Origin: Berberis thunbergii
Lineage: Eukaryota; Streptophyta; Magnoliopsida; Ranunculales; Berberidaceae
Length of the DNA stretch: 64,000 nucleotides
Reading direction: 5' to 3'
NCBI GenBank assembly: GCA_003290165.1
Contig: QNQO01000456.1
Span: forward strand, 62,001-126,000
Under the pieces are notes generated by a model. The model worked only from the letters and a program-made list of their open reading frames with translations. It was not told where the DNA came from and made no database searches. A program made the position numbers and the translations under genes. Positions 35,990 to 47,933 of this stretch are shown in pieces; position 1 is the first letter of the stretch; every line of letters begins with the position of its first letter.

Positions 35990-37400
35990 ATTTAACCTTC
36001 TAGAATTGACTATTTATTAGTTTTCGAGATGTTTTAATTATCCTTTAGGAGACTACCATACAACACTGAAACACAAAATAAATACAAGGACAAATATATT
36101 CAACCAAAAAAAAAAATTCAACTTAGTTTTACTAGGCTCAATCTTATATGTATGCTAAGAAGGCGAAAATTCAATGTATCTCTACGAGAATTGTCACCAG
36201 TTGGTACCATTGGGACAGATCTTGACTTGTAAAACACAGGTTCTATCATGAATTAGCATACTAGCGTGAAATAGTTTACATAGTTATCTAGATGGACCTT
36301 AGTGAAAACAAGCGTTTCTAGTTTTGGCTATCTATGAGGATGTCGATTTAACTTCTAGAATATACAATTAACTTTAGAGCATTGTTTCGATTAGCCTTCA
36401 TAAACTACAACATAACCTTGGGATGCACAAAAAAATATAATAAATTTAACAAAAGATGGGATTTTCAATTAAGTTCTACTATGCTCAATCTTGAGGGTAA
36501 CAACGTGAAAATGTAATGTATTTCAAAATAAGCAGTGACCCGTAAAGCATGAAAACACATGAAAAGAAATCATAAAATAAAAATTGTAACTAAGTTTTAC
36601 TAGGGTCTATCTTATATGCTAAGAACCCATAAAGCACGGGAAACCGAGAAAATAAATCAGAAAAGAAAATTTCAACTAAGTTTTTTGGCGGTCTATCTTA
36701 TATGTAAGAATGTGAAAATTCAATGTATTATTATGAGTGGTGACTCTTAAGCACGGAAACACAAGAAAAGAAATCAAAAAAGGAAAAATTCAAACAAGTA
36801 TACTAGGCCAATCTTATAAGGTAAGAACATGAAAATATTTTCAATGTAATTCTAAGTGGTGACCTATAAAACATGAGAGCACAGGAAAATACATCAAAAA
36901 TGGAAAAGTTCAACTAAGTTTTATTAGAGTCAGTCTTATATGCATGGTAAGAACGAAAAATTGAATGTATTTACAAATTATTGGTGACTTGTAAAGGACA
37001 AGAGCAAAGGTTCCATAGCATGAAAATGCATACATAGATTGCTTGGTGGTTCTTAGTGAAAACAAGTCTTCCAAATTTAGTTACCCTATGGGAATGTTTA
37101 TATACACTTCTAGAATGAAATATTGTTTAGCTTTCAAGCGTTGCTTCAATTATTTATCAAGGGTCTACAATATATATAGCACTAAAAAAATTAAAAAAGA
37201 CATAAATTCAACAAAAAACAAACTGGAAAAATGTAATTCAGCTTGCGTGGGGTTAATATCTTATATGGAAAACAAAATCAATATATTTCTAACAAGTTGT
37301 CACCCCTTGGTACCACCAGGATAAGTTCTGACACCAATAAAGCACGACGACTCATATTCACCATCATTGATTAGATATTTTTTGGTAATCATGGGTGACA
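35990..37400. repeat. Complex repeat array B (upstream of the SPEAR pseudogene)
   Basis: This is the counterpart of array A with the same modules. Copies of the CAACTAAGTTTTACTAGG / TCTTATATGCTAAGAAC / GTGACCCGTAAAGCA unit start near 36110, 36465, 36590, 36675, 36785, 36905 and 37230. Copy number and order differ from array A, so expansion or loss continued after the duplication. Confidence 0.8.
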
Positions 37401-37960
37401 GCTCACATAGAAATATATTAAAAAATTTAATGTATGTAACATACAAGATATTAGCCCCACTGAAACTGAATTACATTTTTTCAATTTCTTTGGTGAAATT
37501 CATTTGTCTATTTATTTTGTGTCCCAATGTAGTCCATTGAATGTTAGTCGACACAATGCTCGAGAGTAAAAATGGTCTATTCTAGAAGGCTTAATCACAT
37601 TCAACACGGTAATCAAACTAGGAAGAGACTTTTTTTAACTAAGATCCACCTAGAAACCTATGTTGGCGCTTTCACGCAAGTATGCTAAAATAAATCACAA
37701 AAGAATGTTGTACCATTTATAAACCAAATAAAATGCAACTCACTCGCTGAAGTTTAATAGCTTCATGAATCACTCCAATTTTCAAACTTCACCCAAATAT
37801 GGCAAATGGTAGTATTACCAAATGTACACCATGGGCCCCTAATTCAGGTTCTTTTTCAAATGGAGAGCTTCCACAACACCATAACCCCAAGCATTTCTCT
37901 TCATTTGGAAAGAACTGAACTTGCAGAGCAACAAAGGAAAAAAATCTTTATTGTTTTGAG

Positions 37961-38005
37961 AGTTATAAAAGGAAACTTGGATTGGTTTGGACTATAAAAA
38001 GGGGT
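37961..38005 (+). promoter_or_regulatory. Duplicated TATA region above the SPEAR pseudogene
   Basis: AGTTATAAAAGG and ACTATAAAAAGGGG are kept at the same spacing as in unit A, and the downstream leader (GTTTGGGATTGCTTGGATCT) is also kept. The promoter may still fire into non-coding RNA. Confidence 0.5.
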
Positions 38006-38504
38006 AGTGTCTGAGCTACTGAAGCACAAAAAACTGAGCACACCCACTTCTCTTAATTTGAGAGAGAAAGAGTGAATGCAATTTTTCTGAGAGAAAATGA
38101 AAGAAATAGAAATTTAGATGGAAAGAAAAAGGAGATAGGATTTAGGCAGAGAGAGTTTGATTTGTCTCTAGGACAATCAAGTTTGGGATTGCTTGGATCT
38201 CCGTCAATCTCTGCTGATAGCTTGAATGGTGATTGTTTCCTTCTTTTTTTTTATCAAATCTGAAAATGGGGGATTTGAGTTTCCATCTTTCTTCCCTTGT
38301 TTTCATTAGATTTGGTTGTTCTTAATGTTCATCCCTTTTTGTTTACATTTAGTGTTGTAAGTTTGTGTTTGCTTCATTTTTGAATTTCAAACTTGGGTTT
38401 CTCTAATTTTTATGGCTCTTCTCCAATCTTAGTTCTTCTCTATTTAGGAGATTTCATACTTGGGTTTCCTTGATTTTTGTGGGGATTTTAGTTCTTTGTT
38501 TTTG

Positions 38505-38990
38505 GGGTTAAACCCAACAAAGCTCCGCAAAGGGGTATGGAGGATGTGGCGCTTGAGCGCATCTGATTAGAAGAACATTGGGAGAGGATGAGGGCGGCTA
38601 TAAATGTCACTCCTCCGCAAGTTCAACAAGCCCCATCATTTTCAAATCAAAATCCTTTTGTTCTACCTTCAATTCTAATTTCTGGTACTGATGTTCCCAG
38701 GCCACCCCAACCTACCGAAGGTTACTGGCCCAACCTCCTTTAGCAAGAAAGCCACCTAGTATTTATGGTCATGTGATGGGTCGGTCACATAGAAGTAGGG
38801 AAGATCATGGTTCTTTCCTTTCAAGCTTGAATTCTCTTGAGTATAGTATGTGGTGGAGGCGCAAAGTTTGGGATTGGATCAAATTCTTTGCAGGTCGATT
38901 CAACACTCAACATCTCACCCAACATTACAATAGAGAACAGGCAACACAATCAACCAATTCCTCCAATGGTGAACATAAGGCGAAATGCAC
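38505..38990 (+). pseudogene. SPEAR-like pseudogene, exon 1 only
   Basis: The sequence matches exon 1 of the gene at 32256: VKPNKAPQRGM, ALERI, then a TGA where the intact gene has an Arg codon, then LEEHWERM and TPPQVQQAPSFSNQNPF. A deletion removed the start codon and the first roughly 27 codons, fusing leader sequence to codon 28. Further frame changes follow near 38730. Homology stops at the exon 1 donor (CAATGGTGA), and exons 2-5 are absent. It is clearly non-functional as protein. It could yield RNA homologous to the intact gene. Confidence 0.88.
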
Positions 38991-39059
38991 GCGAAGTAGT
39001 CTACCTTATAGTTGCCACGATACACATTGGTTAAACCCGAGAAACCAACTCAGAAAGAA

Positions 39060-40358
39060 ATTGTGATGACAAAGAACGGAAGATGCAAGAAACCTCAAAA
39101 GACGCTTGTGCATAAGCTCGTGCCACAAAATTGTTCCAATACGGATCAACATAATCCTCATTACTCACTATGTCTGCCTATGTAGGAACATCCTTTATTT
39201 GCTCAAAAAATAGGAAAGAAGTCGCATGAATCAAATGACCCACAAGTCAGAAATTAAGTGCGTGGGACGGTGCCCTGAACTTCCACAAGTCAACCTGCTC
39301 TTCACAAGTCCAGGGAAAGTCATCTAGATCCAATAGTGCTTGTAGCTCTTGAATGTTGGCAATAGCGATCTTGTACAGGGCTACAATTTCATGCCAAGTC
39401 TTAGTTGAGTATGTCTCAACCAGCATCACAATAGAAGGGGTAGTCCGGTGTATACACTAGCAGATGGGGTGTGGATGGGTATACGATGAGTACGGTCTCA
39501 TTGGAGTTCTCTTATAATACTCGGTGTGTAAATAGTTAAGGGGGGACCAGGGACTAACTTATAAAAATAGCTGGGGAGCTTTTATAAGAGAGGGTGGAAA
39601 CAACCAATGGAACTTAAGTAAAAAAAGAGCAGGGTAAGGACCAAAATAAAAAAAGTAGACATGGACTTATTTTTAAGAAAAAAAAATACCTTTCTACCTC
39701 GACAGACTCGATCCATAACAAGAAAATGGGAGGGAGGGGCGGACTGCGGCGTGATACGGTGGTTGCAACCTAGACGAGGACAGAAGTTGCAGAAGTGGTG
39801 CGGGACGGTCATGTTAACAGAGGTTACAGAGGGGCAATGATGGATTGATGGCACTAACTGGATAGGAGGTTGTTGTGACGAAGGGCTAAAACAAATCCGG
39901 TGTTGGACTCGGGTGATGGCAAGGGCTACGGTGGTAGCTTCAGTGAATTTCTTCATTTTTCCTCTTCTTCTTGAACTTTTCTTCTCTTCAAGTCTTCAAT
40001 ATTCTTTTCACTTCGATTATTTTTTTCAAATTGAACCAAGCAATAAGAATCGTTCGGCTCTTATACCAATTGATAGAATTTGAAAGAACGATAATCTAAA
40101 TAATTTGAACAAGAATTGAAATAACAGAATAATTAGAAATAACAACGATAAAATAAATAGACATAACTAATAAACAAAATAAATTTTATTCTAACAAAAA
40201 CCAAATTACAATGATCAATCTATGCTAGCATTAATAACTAACCTAATTTCTAAACAAACATTTTGCCTAATAGGAAACAATGTCCTAATAATATTAGAAT
40301 TCTTAATATGCCTAAAATGCGACTATTGCTAATAATATTAAATATCCTAATTACATCA
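39060..40358 (-). mobile_element. LTR-retroelement remnant with one LTR and primer site
   Basis: A putative 5' LTR lies at 40071-40358; on the minus strand it starts TGATGTAATTAGG and ends TTCAAATTCTATCA. It is followed directly by TTGGTATAAGAGCC (40070-40055), a variant of the Met-tRNA primer site. Interior sequence to the left is unassigned. It includes a minus-strand coding-like stretch (39429-39070) with WHEIVALYKIAIANIQELQ and, after stops, DPYWNNFVARAYAQASFE, which I do not recognise. No 3' LTR was found. The insertion is specific to unit B: the right flank (GCTTAAGGTCGATCACAA) continues as in unit A at 34617. Confidence 0.6.
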
Positions 40359-41639
40359 GCTTAAGGTCGATCACAAGCATCTAAATTGCCATATTCCATT
40401 TGGTGAAAAATCGAAGTTAGTTGTGTTCTCAACATTCGGACGCTAAGCTCTTCCTTTCTCAACAAACTACTTCAACATCGTTATCCTTGAGAAAAGAGTG
40501 ACCATATTCCATTTGGTGAAAAATGTGTTTTCAACAATAGGAAGTTAGACAACTGCCATAGGTTGGGCCTTACAATGTTGATGCCCCACCGAGGAAAGAC
40601 CAAATACTAGTAAATTGTCAAGTTGCTAAGAGTGCGTGCGTATACAATGGTTATGGCTTTGGCACTTAAGTGCAAATATCTAGATCACATAACACCACAA
40701 TTTACTTGATTTCTAACTTAGGACTTTAAAAATTAATAAATGAACAAAATTAGAGTTTAGTTTGCTACTCCTAGTTACTACGTCCAGCAAACTCTACTTC
40801 TTGTTGTTGGTTCAACGGATTTTAAAGTGTTTGGATCCAACGGATTTCTGGATTGCAGTGACTTGGTGCATGTTGATATTGGATTGGGGTATTCGCAAAT
40901 AAGCAAATCTATGTGAAAGCCTCGAAAAGACCAAAAAGCTAAAGGTAACAACAGGAGATCGTGGACTTATAGGTTGTGATTAACATCTTGAAAATTTATA
41001 CATAACTTGCTCTTTAGTAGTTTTTTTCCTCTCCTTCCTCTTCAAGCAGAAAATGCTCTCTATTTCTACTAACTCCCTCTCCTTCCTTTTTATACTCAAT
41101 TTGTTCACAGCATGGTTGTTCACACTCCCATACTTCACGTTCGGACCCAGTGGACACCATATTTCACCTTCGGACCCAGTGGACCTTAGTTTCCTATTTT
41201 TGGACCTGTTGGGCTTTTTTTCTCCTTTTAGCTTATCTAGCCCAACTCCCTTGCCTGGCCATTCTCTCTTTCTTAACATCCTTTTTGCTATTTCTACTCC
41301 ATGCGCCCATGCACGTTTCTCTCCGTCCATGGTTGGAAATAAAGGCTTTTCAATGTTGCATCTTATTGTCAATTTATTTACTTTTTGTCTTGTGTATTAG
41401 CTATTAACATTTTAACTCTGAAGTTTGTCTATAAAATATTCAAATTGACAATCAAAAACTTCGGCATCAATTTTTTACATACTTCTCTACTCTATGTTTC
41501 CATTGGCTCTCAATTACATTCTAAAAGCATACTAAACTCTGTGTAATGATTTATTGCCAGAATGAGAGAATGCTTAAAAGATAATTGTAAATTTTTTAGT
41601 CAAAGTTTTATTTTTTATTACATTTGGTTTCCGACTTCC

Positions 41640-42432
41640 CAACAACTTCATAGCTCATGTTACAAGAAAATACATGTTCCACTGGGAAAAACTCAAGAAA
41701 GTAATCGGCTATTACAACTAATGAAGGATTTGCACCACCAGTTGATTATGCAGTACCATGCATTGCGACAACTAGTCTGCAATGCCTAGCTAAACATCCA
41801 GCATTCCACCCAACATGTAGGAGTCCACTAACACTTTATAAGAGAAAAGGTGCTTCAAGGAGAAATAAAGCCGCAAGCAATCAAAGCATACAACCAAGTA
41901 GTAGGACATGTTCACTAAAGGACTCGACACTACAAAGTTCGAAGAGTTTTGAAAACAACTTGGTATGACATCAAGGGATGTTAGTGATGACTCTCATCAT
42001 TGATTCTACAGCTTTCTAGAGACTTCAAGTCTCTTCCCAATTAGATGCATGTCTCTCTACTTAGATGCATGTCTCTCTACTTATGATCTCTCTCTAGAAG
42101 GAGTTCACGTGGCTCTAGATATGATAAGAAATATATCTAGATAATCGTACAGAGAAGTCTAGAGAACAAACTTGTGTCTCACAATTCTTCTTTGGAGTTT
42201 TCTTTGTAAATATCTAAATTTTCCAAAGTCTCTCTACCCACCTAGACAAAGTATAAATAAGGGATTATCCCATGGTTTTTTAGGTGTAGTGGAGCAAAAA
42301 GCTCAAGAGTCTTGTCTTGAGAATAGTTGGTTAACCGGTGTCAAGTTTTGTATTGTAAAGTGAGATTCGTTGTACATGTGAGTACAAATGTAAGTCCAAG
42401 ATAATTCTTGTAATAGCCTTGAGTGATTAACA
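41640..42432 (+). mobile_element. Copia 3' end with LTR
   Basis: Decayed Ty1/copia RNase H-region sequence runs to about 41975, ending with DMFTKGLDTTKFEEF and QLGMTSRDV separated by a stop, the usual copia C-terminus. An LTR candidate at 41979-42432 starts TGTTAGTGATG and ends GATTAACA, with a TATA at about 42250 (GTATAAATAAG). A 21-bp internal duplication (TTAGATGCATGTCTCTCTAC) is at 42041-42080. The upstream part of the element is absent. Confidence 0.75.
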
Positions 42433-42717
42433 AAATATAAAATGTTTGAATAGTACCCAAAAAATTTAACTTTCTTTTTACTCTCCCAAAATACTTAATT
42501 ACTATTTAGTACCCCTTTTGCATGTGTCTTCCTCTTTTTCCCCTTCATCGTCGCAAATACCACTGACAACCACCAACATCCCCGACCCCTTATGAAGCTA
42601 AATTTGCACCAGCAGACTACCTCCAACCACCAACATCTCATGTCGCTGCCACTACCCCAAACCCTAGATTTGTGGAGTTTTAGGGTGGCAAATGAAGAGG
42701 TACTAAATTGACAATAA

Positions 42718-42990
42718 GGTTGTGTTTGATTCCAAGGAAAATTTTCCGTGGAAAAAGAACAAAAAAAAAGAAACGGGAGATAAAGTGAAAAGATTGTCCA
42801 TCTTGATTTTGAAGATGCTTGTATTATTGGTGAAAATTTTGTTAGCTCTCCCCCTAGGAAAACATTTTCCTCAATTGTGTACCAACGAGGATGATAATCA
42901 TCACAAAATTCATGTTATTCTTTCCTTCCTCTCCCTTCTTGCTTATGGAATTTTTTGTTGGGCAAATTTTATTTGGAATCAAACACACCC
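42718..42990. mobile_element. Harbinger/Tourist-like MITE
   Basis: Inverted ends GGTTGTGTTTGATTCCAA and GGGTGTGTTTGATTCCAA (right end read inward) enclose 273 bp. The left flank is TAA and the right flank is AAA, a slightly eroded 3-bp target. The open plus frame across it is incidental. Confidence 0.65.
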
Positions 42991-43119
42991 AAAGTTTTTT
43001 TGGTTTTTCTTCAGTATTATTTAAGTTTTCAAAAACCGACCATTCAGCAATTGCCTATTAAAAAAATAAAGTATTTATTTTGTTTTATGATTGAGTGATA
43101 AAATAAAGTATTTTATCAC

Positions 43120-43716
43120 TCAATTTTCTACATTATAACAGGAGGAACCAGTAGCTGAGCAGACAATCTCTTAGTGGTATTTGATCGAACAATTAGACCA
43201 TTCTCAGAAAAATCATTCAAGGCAGACAATCCTCCAGTGGAGGTGGTGTTTTAATTTCCTCTTTGATCCACCAGACTTACAAACCCTAAATTCTTCCCAC
43301 AATCAGAAACATCATCATCAACAACAACACTATAATTAGTATCTACCAGTTTTCTGTTAAAAACGTCATATCAAACACTAAAAATTTCTCATCAGAGAAC
43401 AATGAATCAGTAGTATCCATACCTAGTTCATCAGGATCATCACGAGACGCTAATTCTGGAACTCGTCCTCTTCCTCATCCGATGCTGGCTCTTTCCATGG
43501 AAGGGAGTAAACGATATTCTTCAAATTTGCACTGCTATAGTAAAGGAGGGATCTGACGTTGAGATTGTTTAGGGTTGAATAGTGTGGGGGAACGGATGGA
43601 GATATGTGAGACTCTCTCTCACTTGCATTGCCGCCACTTTTAGGAAGCCAGCAGCTTTGTAATATTACTGTTTCCCTAAGTGACACCCCCACCAGCCACC
43701 CTCCAAAAAATTTCAC
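43120..43716 (-). pseudogene. Unrecognised coding remnant
   Basis: Minus-strand translation gives protein-like sequence across changing frames. First comes PPHYSTLNNLNVRSLLYYSS... to SLPWKEPASDEEEDEFQN (open 43716-43450). Then come DDPDELGMDTTDSLFSDEKF, NRKLVDTNYSVVVDDDVSDC, CGKNLGFVSLVDQRGN and NTTSTGGLSALNDFSENG. Low-complexity acid patches and Ser/Thr stretches suggest a once-functional nuclear or regulatory protein. I cannot place the family. At least two frame changes and one internal stop are needed to read through. Confidence 0.4.
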
Positions 43717-43739
43717 TATTTTTACACCTACTAAGGGCG

Positions 43740-45239
43740 GGCAAAACTGACATTTTGTACAACTGTTGGATCTATTTGGAGGTGCAAGAAACTGTTACGC
43801 GGAGTCCTTAGCAAGAAGGATGGGTTTCCAACTCTCACAATCCTATTGGAGGGCCAAATTTTTTATTTTTTTTGCTTTCGTTGTACTATTTTCATACAGT
43901 GGAATTTCTCCTAGAAAACGCCTTAAGCTTATTTAAGAAAAAACCACAATTAGTCCAAAAATAAGCTCATACCCACCAAATATCAAAATCAAATTGCAAT
44001 TAAAGTTATTCGGAGATATTTATATAAAAAGACAATAAGAGATGCAATTAAATTGACAATCATTAGAAACTTAAACCCTATATTCTAATTTAATAGTAAA
44101 GATGAAATTGGTGCAAGGGAAGTAAATATTGGGACATCAATGTCCGTTGTGCAGTGAAGTTAACTATTTATTTAGTTAAATTCTTCATTTCTAAAGGGTT
44201 CAAATAGAAAATCTTACATTTGAATTTGTTGTTGTAACCTTCACAAGTTAGCATCAAATACAATCTTGCTCTTTTCTATTCGAAATGAGTGAGGAAATTA
44301 TTAGATTGAGGAATATCGTGGATTTGTCAGACCTAAATTGCTTGTTAAAAGTGTTAATGCATTATCTCAATGAAATTATATTGCACAACTATGGGAGTTA
44401 CTGAACATGTGTTTCTATTAGGGGTTGGTGTTGACTCAAAAGCAATATACTTGTGAACAATGGATGTCTAAGACCACTAGAAAAATAAGGTTCGAGTGCT
44501 AAGAGACAGAGGCGGAGCCAGGAGTTCGAGATGACCTGGGCTATAATAATAATAAAATTTAATACTTCCACTTTTTCTCATTTAGCTAAATCCTAGATCA
44601 TATTACATCTAATGTGATTATGATGCAAGGAAATAATGGATCATGTGAAATTAACTACCTAATACACTTAATGATGCAATTGAAGTGACCAAGTCAATGT
44701 GCTAGCTATGGATGTGTCCAATTGAATTTATGTCTTTGTAAGACAAATCTCGATTATGGCATCCAGTGAATCTAATGCACGCTAAAAGACATGGTTGACC
44801 TATGGGCTCCAAAGACTCAACTCTTTAAAAGAAGAATTAATAAAACTCACAATGACTCAAAATAAGTTATATAGTCTCTAGAAGTAGTTTTACATAAAGC
44901 TCTTAAAGAGATTATGTATCCACTTTCTCCACAACCCTAGAAGTGGTTGCCTTGTACTGAAGTGACTAAGAATATCTTAATAACAAAAACATCTCCTACA
45001 AAGGCTTAGGTACGTAATAAAATCTCAATATATTCAAAAGAAATATTGTGGAATTGAAACGTAATAGCCATTTATTGATGATTTGTTAATGTATATGATA
45101 GCTACCGCAATATTAAAATGTGTAATGAAAATGATGAAATCCCATATTGATTATTATGATGAAAACATATTGCTATGTTATGGATATATCTAAAGTAAGA
45201 TATTTAATAATTCTTGAAATTTCTAAATAATTTGATATA
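43740..45239. other. Spacer, probably decayed copia interior
   Basis: AT-rich, with many stops on both strands. It leads into the copia RT fragment at 45240. Scattered plus-strand words could be older pol sequence, but none is strong enough to annotate. Confidence 0.35.
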
Positions 45240-45479
45240 AAACTTCTGAATATAGTGACGAGAATTTATTTATATGAAGGTTTAGACACAAACATTTACA
45301 TAAAGATCCTTGAAGGATTTACTTTCTTTTGCACACAGGAAAATCAAAAAGTATTTAATTCCTCAATAAAAGTAAGACATGTCTTACACGGTTTGAAACA
45401 ATCTGAAATATGTTGTATAATCATCTTAGCAAATAGTGGATATGAAAATAACCTTATTTTCCGAGTGCCTTTATAAAGA
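45240..45479 (+). pseudogene. Copia reverse transcriptase fragment
   Basis: An open stretch with YLYEGLDTNIYIKILEGF and, later, VLHGLKQSE resembles the copia RT segment that normally reads TAYLYGSLD..IYMK.PEG and SLYGLKQS. The catalytic YVDD part is missing. A Mutator-like element is inserted 30 bp downstream. Confidence 0.6.
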
Positions 45480-45509
45480 TATGTTTGAATGATTTTGTTA
45501 TAATAACAA

Positions 45510-46491
45510 GGCTTAATTTTGATTACCCCTATAATAAATAGCTAATACACATTTTCTCCCAAAACATATCAGTCAGTCGCCCCCAGGACCAAAGGAGTAT
45601 TTCAATCGCCCATAGGACTAAAGGTCCTGGTACGTTGATCATGAAACCCTCACGTGGATTCATTTTGCTTACCAAAATGTCATTCAAACGATAAGCCACA
45701 GATGAATCTCGAGATAGAAATATGTATTTTTGAGGAAAAACCAATGTATCAAATTTTGTCATGTATCTCAAGAAAATCATGCGAATGAAACACAAAACTA
45801 AATCTTGAGATACAAATCCATCTCGAGAAAAGACTTAAAAAAAACCTTATTCTCCCTAAAGAGGTTGGGGTGGTTGTGGCAGGTGATGATGGTGGGAGTG
45901 GGAGCTAAATCAATAAGAGAGGGGAGGGAAGGGGGCAAGGCAGTGGTCGCAGTAAATAGAGACGATGAGGAAGAGATAAAGGGGGAGAAGTGGGCAGTTT
46001 TTGGTGGTTGGTGGTTGCCTAAAAGATAGGGCAGGGAGGAGGGGTGGTCGGTGAGTAGTGCATAGAGAGAGAGAAATGGGGAAAAAGGAAAGGGGAAGGG
46101 TGTGACCGGCTTCGAAGTAAAGAGAGAGAAGGGAATAGTGGAAGGGGTGGGTGATCGTCATCACAGTGAGAGGAATGAGGAAATGGGGTATGAGTCGATT
46201 GGGGAAGATGAGTTTTTTAAACACTTATATTTTTATCGAGACACACTTATTATTTTGGTTGGACCCTTAGATTTTATTCGAGATGAGTTGTTCAAGATAC
46301 AAGATACTTAATCTCAACCCTTCTCGATCAAGGGTATTTTGGTCTCAAAATGTCCATATTCTGAAAATGACTCGTGCCTTCACAGTCAACGTGCCAAGAC
46401 CACTAGTCCTGGGGTGACTGAAATAATTGATATGTTTTTTAGGCAAACAAGTATTAGCTATTTATTATAGAGGGGTAATTGTAATTAACCC
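45510..46491. mobile_element. Non-autonomous Mutator-like element, 982 bp, 9-bp target duplication
   Basis: The ends read GGCTTAATTTTGATTACCCC and, inward from the right, GGGTTAATTACAATTACCCC. The inverted similarity continues for about 150 bp (AATAAATAGCTAATAC; ACATATCA; CCCCAGGAC; GGTMYTGGYACGTTGA). TAATAACAA flanks both sides exactly (45501-45509 and 46492-46500). Long terminal inverted repeats and a 9-bp duplication define the Mutator superfamily. The core is purine-rich (GGGAGAAG runs) with only low-complexity ORFs and no transposase. Confidence 0.92.
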
Positions 46492-46500
46492 TAATAACAA

Positions 46501-47737
46501 CTTTAGTATATCCGTTGAGTATTTAAAAAACTTAAAAAAATATATTGCTAACTAATTAAAGAAAACATGTGTCAACCAAAACAAGAAAATGAGAAACTAT
46601 TGGATCCTAAAATATATACTGTATTGGAATGTCATTGGTACATTATTATATTTAGCATAATGTAGAAGATCCCAGTATAACATGTTGTATCTCTCTAAGT
46701 AGATAATACAAAAGCAAAATCCCCTCCATAGCCAACATGCTCACTGAAATCTACTATAGAAAAGAAAGAAAAATAAAAAGCAATGCCCAAATATCTTGTT
46801 TTCAAGAGTTTTACGCTTCCAGACAGGCTTTTGAGGTAGCCTTGTTACATAGGACATACAAAAACTCGATTTCAAAAACCGATTCTATTTTCTTCAAAGT
46901 CTTGGTTTAGAATCGAATAAAACCCCTACCCTATATGTATTAATAGTAACTGAGAAGTCATGGTATATTAGTCATCTCCCTAAAAGAACCTTGTTATATT
47001 GTTCAAATTTCGGATCTGAACGATGTTTATTTGTCAAATTTCTATACCATGGTGCAAAAGACACGGCTTGTCACATGAGAGGATCTAAATTTTTCCTTAT
47101 GTGCCTCATTGGGCTACTTTAGGATTGACGTTGAGGAGCCCTAAATGCAATAGGCAAACAACATGGAGTCACAAAGATGATTTAGTTCCAACATTTATCG
47201 GCCGAATAACTACCAAATTCAAATATAGAAATATCATAATTAAGGAGCCAAATTAATCTTCTGGCGAATAACTAAAATCCATTTCAAGTGCTATGGTGGC
47301 CAAAGAATCATTTTACCACGTTACTTTTACCATTAGCACAAACCAAATTTAAAACGAACCAATGCAAATATTTGAATTTGGTTAAGAGCATGTCTATAAA
47401 CCCTTAAACGACTAATTAGGCTGCCAACTCTTATGTTATGCTAGAATTGGAGTTCCAGTTTGCTCAATGGATTTAAAATGATTGCTCTGTGAGATACCTA
47501 GCAGTGCAAATCGGGGGCAATGGCAGGATGATGAAGTCCAAGTGGAATAATGGGGCAATTTGAGTCCATGAGTACTTGCAAAATCAATCGTTAATGTGTT
47601 ACTTGTACATCAAACCTTCATAGTATACGCCAAATTGTATAAACAACGTTCCATATTCTTCAACAAACACGGACAAGTGTAACAGTGATATTATTAAAGG
47701 ACAATGACCATAATTAAGGTGCATAACTTTGTTTGTC
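46501..47737. other. Spacer upstream of the cysteine protease pseudogene
   Basis: No ORF or repeat could be assigned. It probably contains the old promoter of the protease gene. Confidence 0.4.
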
Positions 47738-47746
47738 TATATAACC
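47738..47746 (+). promoter_or_regulatory. TATA box of the cysteine protease pseudogene
   Basis: CTATATAAC lies about 90 bp above the ATG at 47832, a normal plant spacing. Confidence 0.5.
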
Positions 47747-47933
47747 TGCATGAACATATGAATATCTTTTCATCTACAGACCAGTTCCCTTAAACATAAT
47801 CATCTCATTTTCTTAATACAAACCAACAGTAATGGCTAACTCATCAATTTCATTGTTGTTCAAGCTCTGTCCACCCATAATAAGGCTCTTGATCAGTTAA
47901 GCATGGCTCATAGGCATGAGTTGTGGATGGCCA

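Larger units (their letters stand above)
29330..42432. repeat. Tandem segmental duplication, unit A 29.3-36.0 kb, unit B 36.0-42.4 kb
   Basis: Matching blocks occur in the same order. They are the repeat arrays (29.3-31.25 / 36.0-37.4 kb), SPEAR promoter and leader (31.31-32.13 / 37.70-38.51 kb), SPEAR exon 1 (32.34-32.83 / 38.51-38.97 kb), 3' spacer (34.97-35.80 / 40.41-41.30 kb) and an LTR piece (35.78-35.99 / 42.18-42.40 kb). Unit B lost SPEAR exons 2-5 and gained LTR-element sequence at 39.0-40.36 kb and 41.6-42.2 kb. Unit length is about 6.5 kb. Boundaries are approximate. Confidence 0.85.

Noticed and set aside
45910..46224. ORFs within the Mutator-like element
   Set aside because: They are low-complexity reading of purine-rich DNA with no transposase motif.
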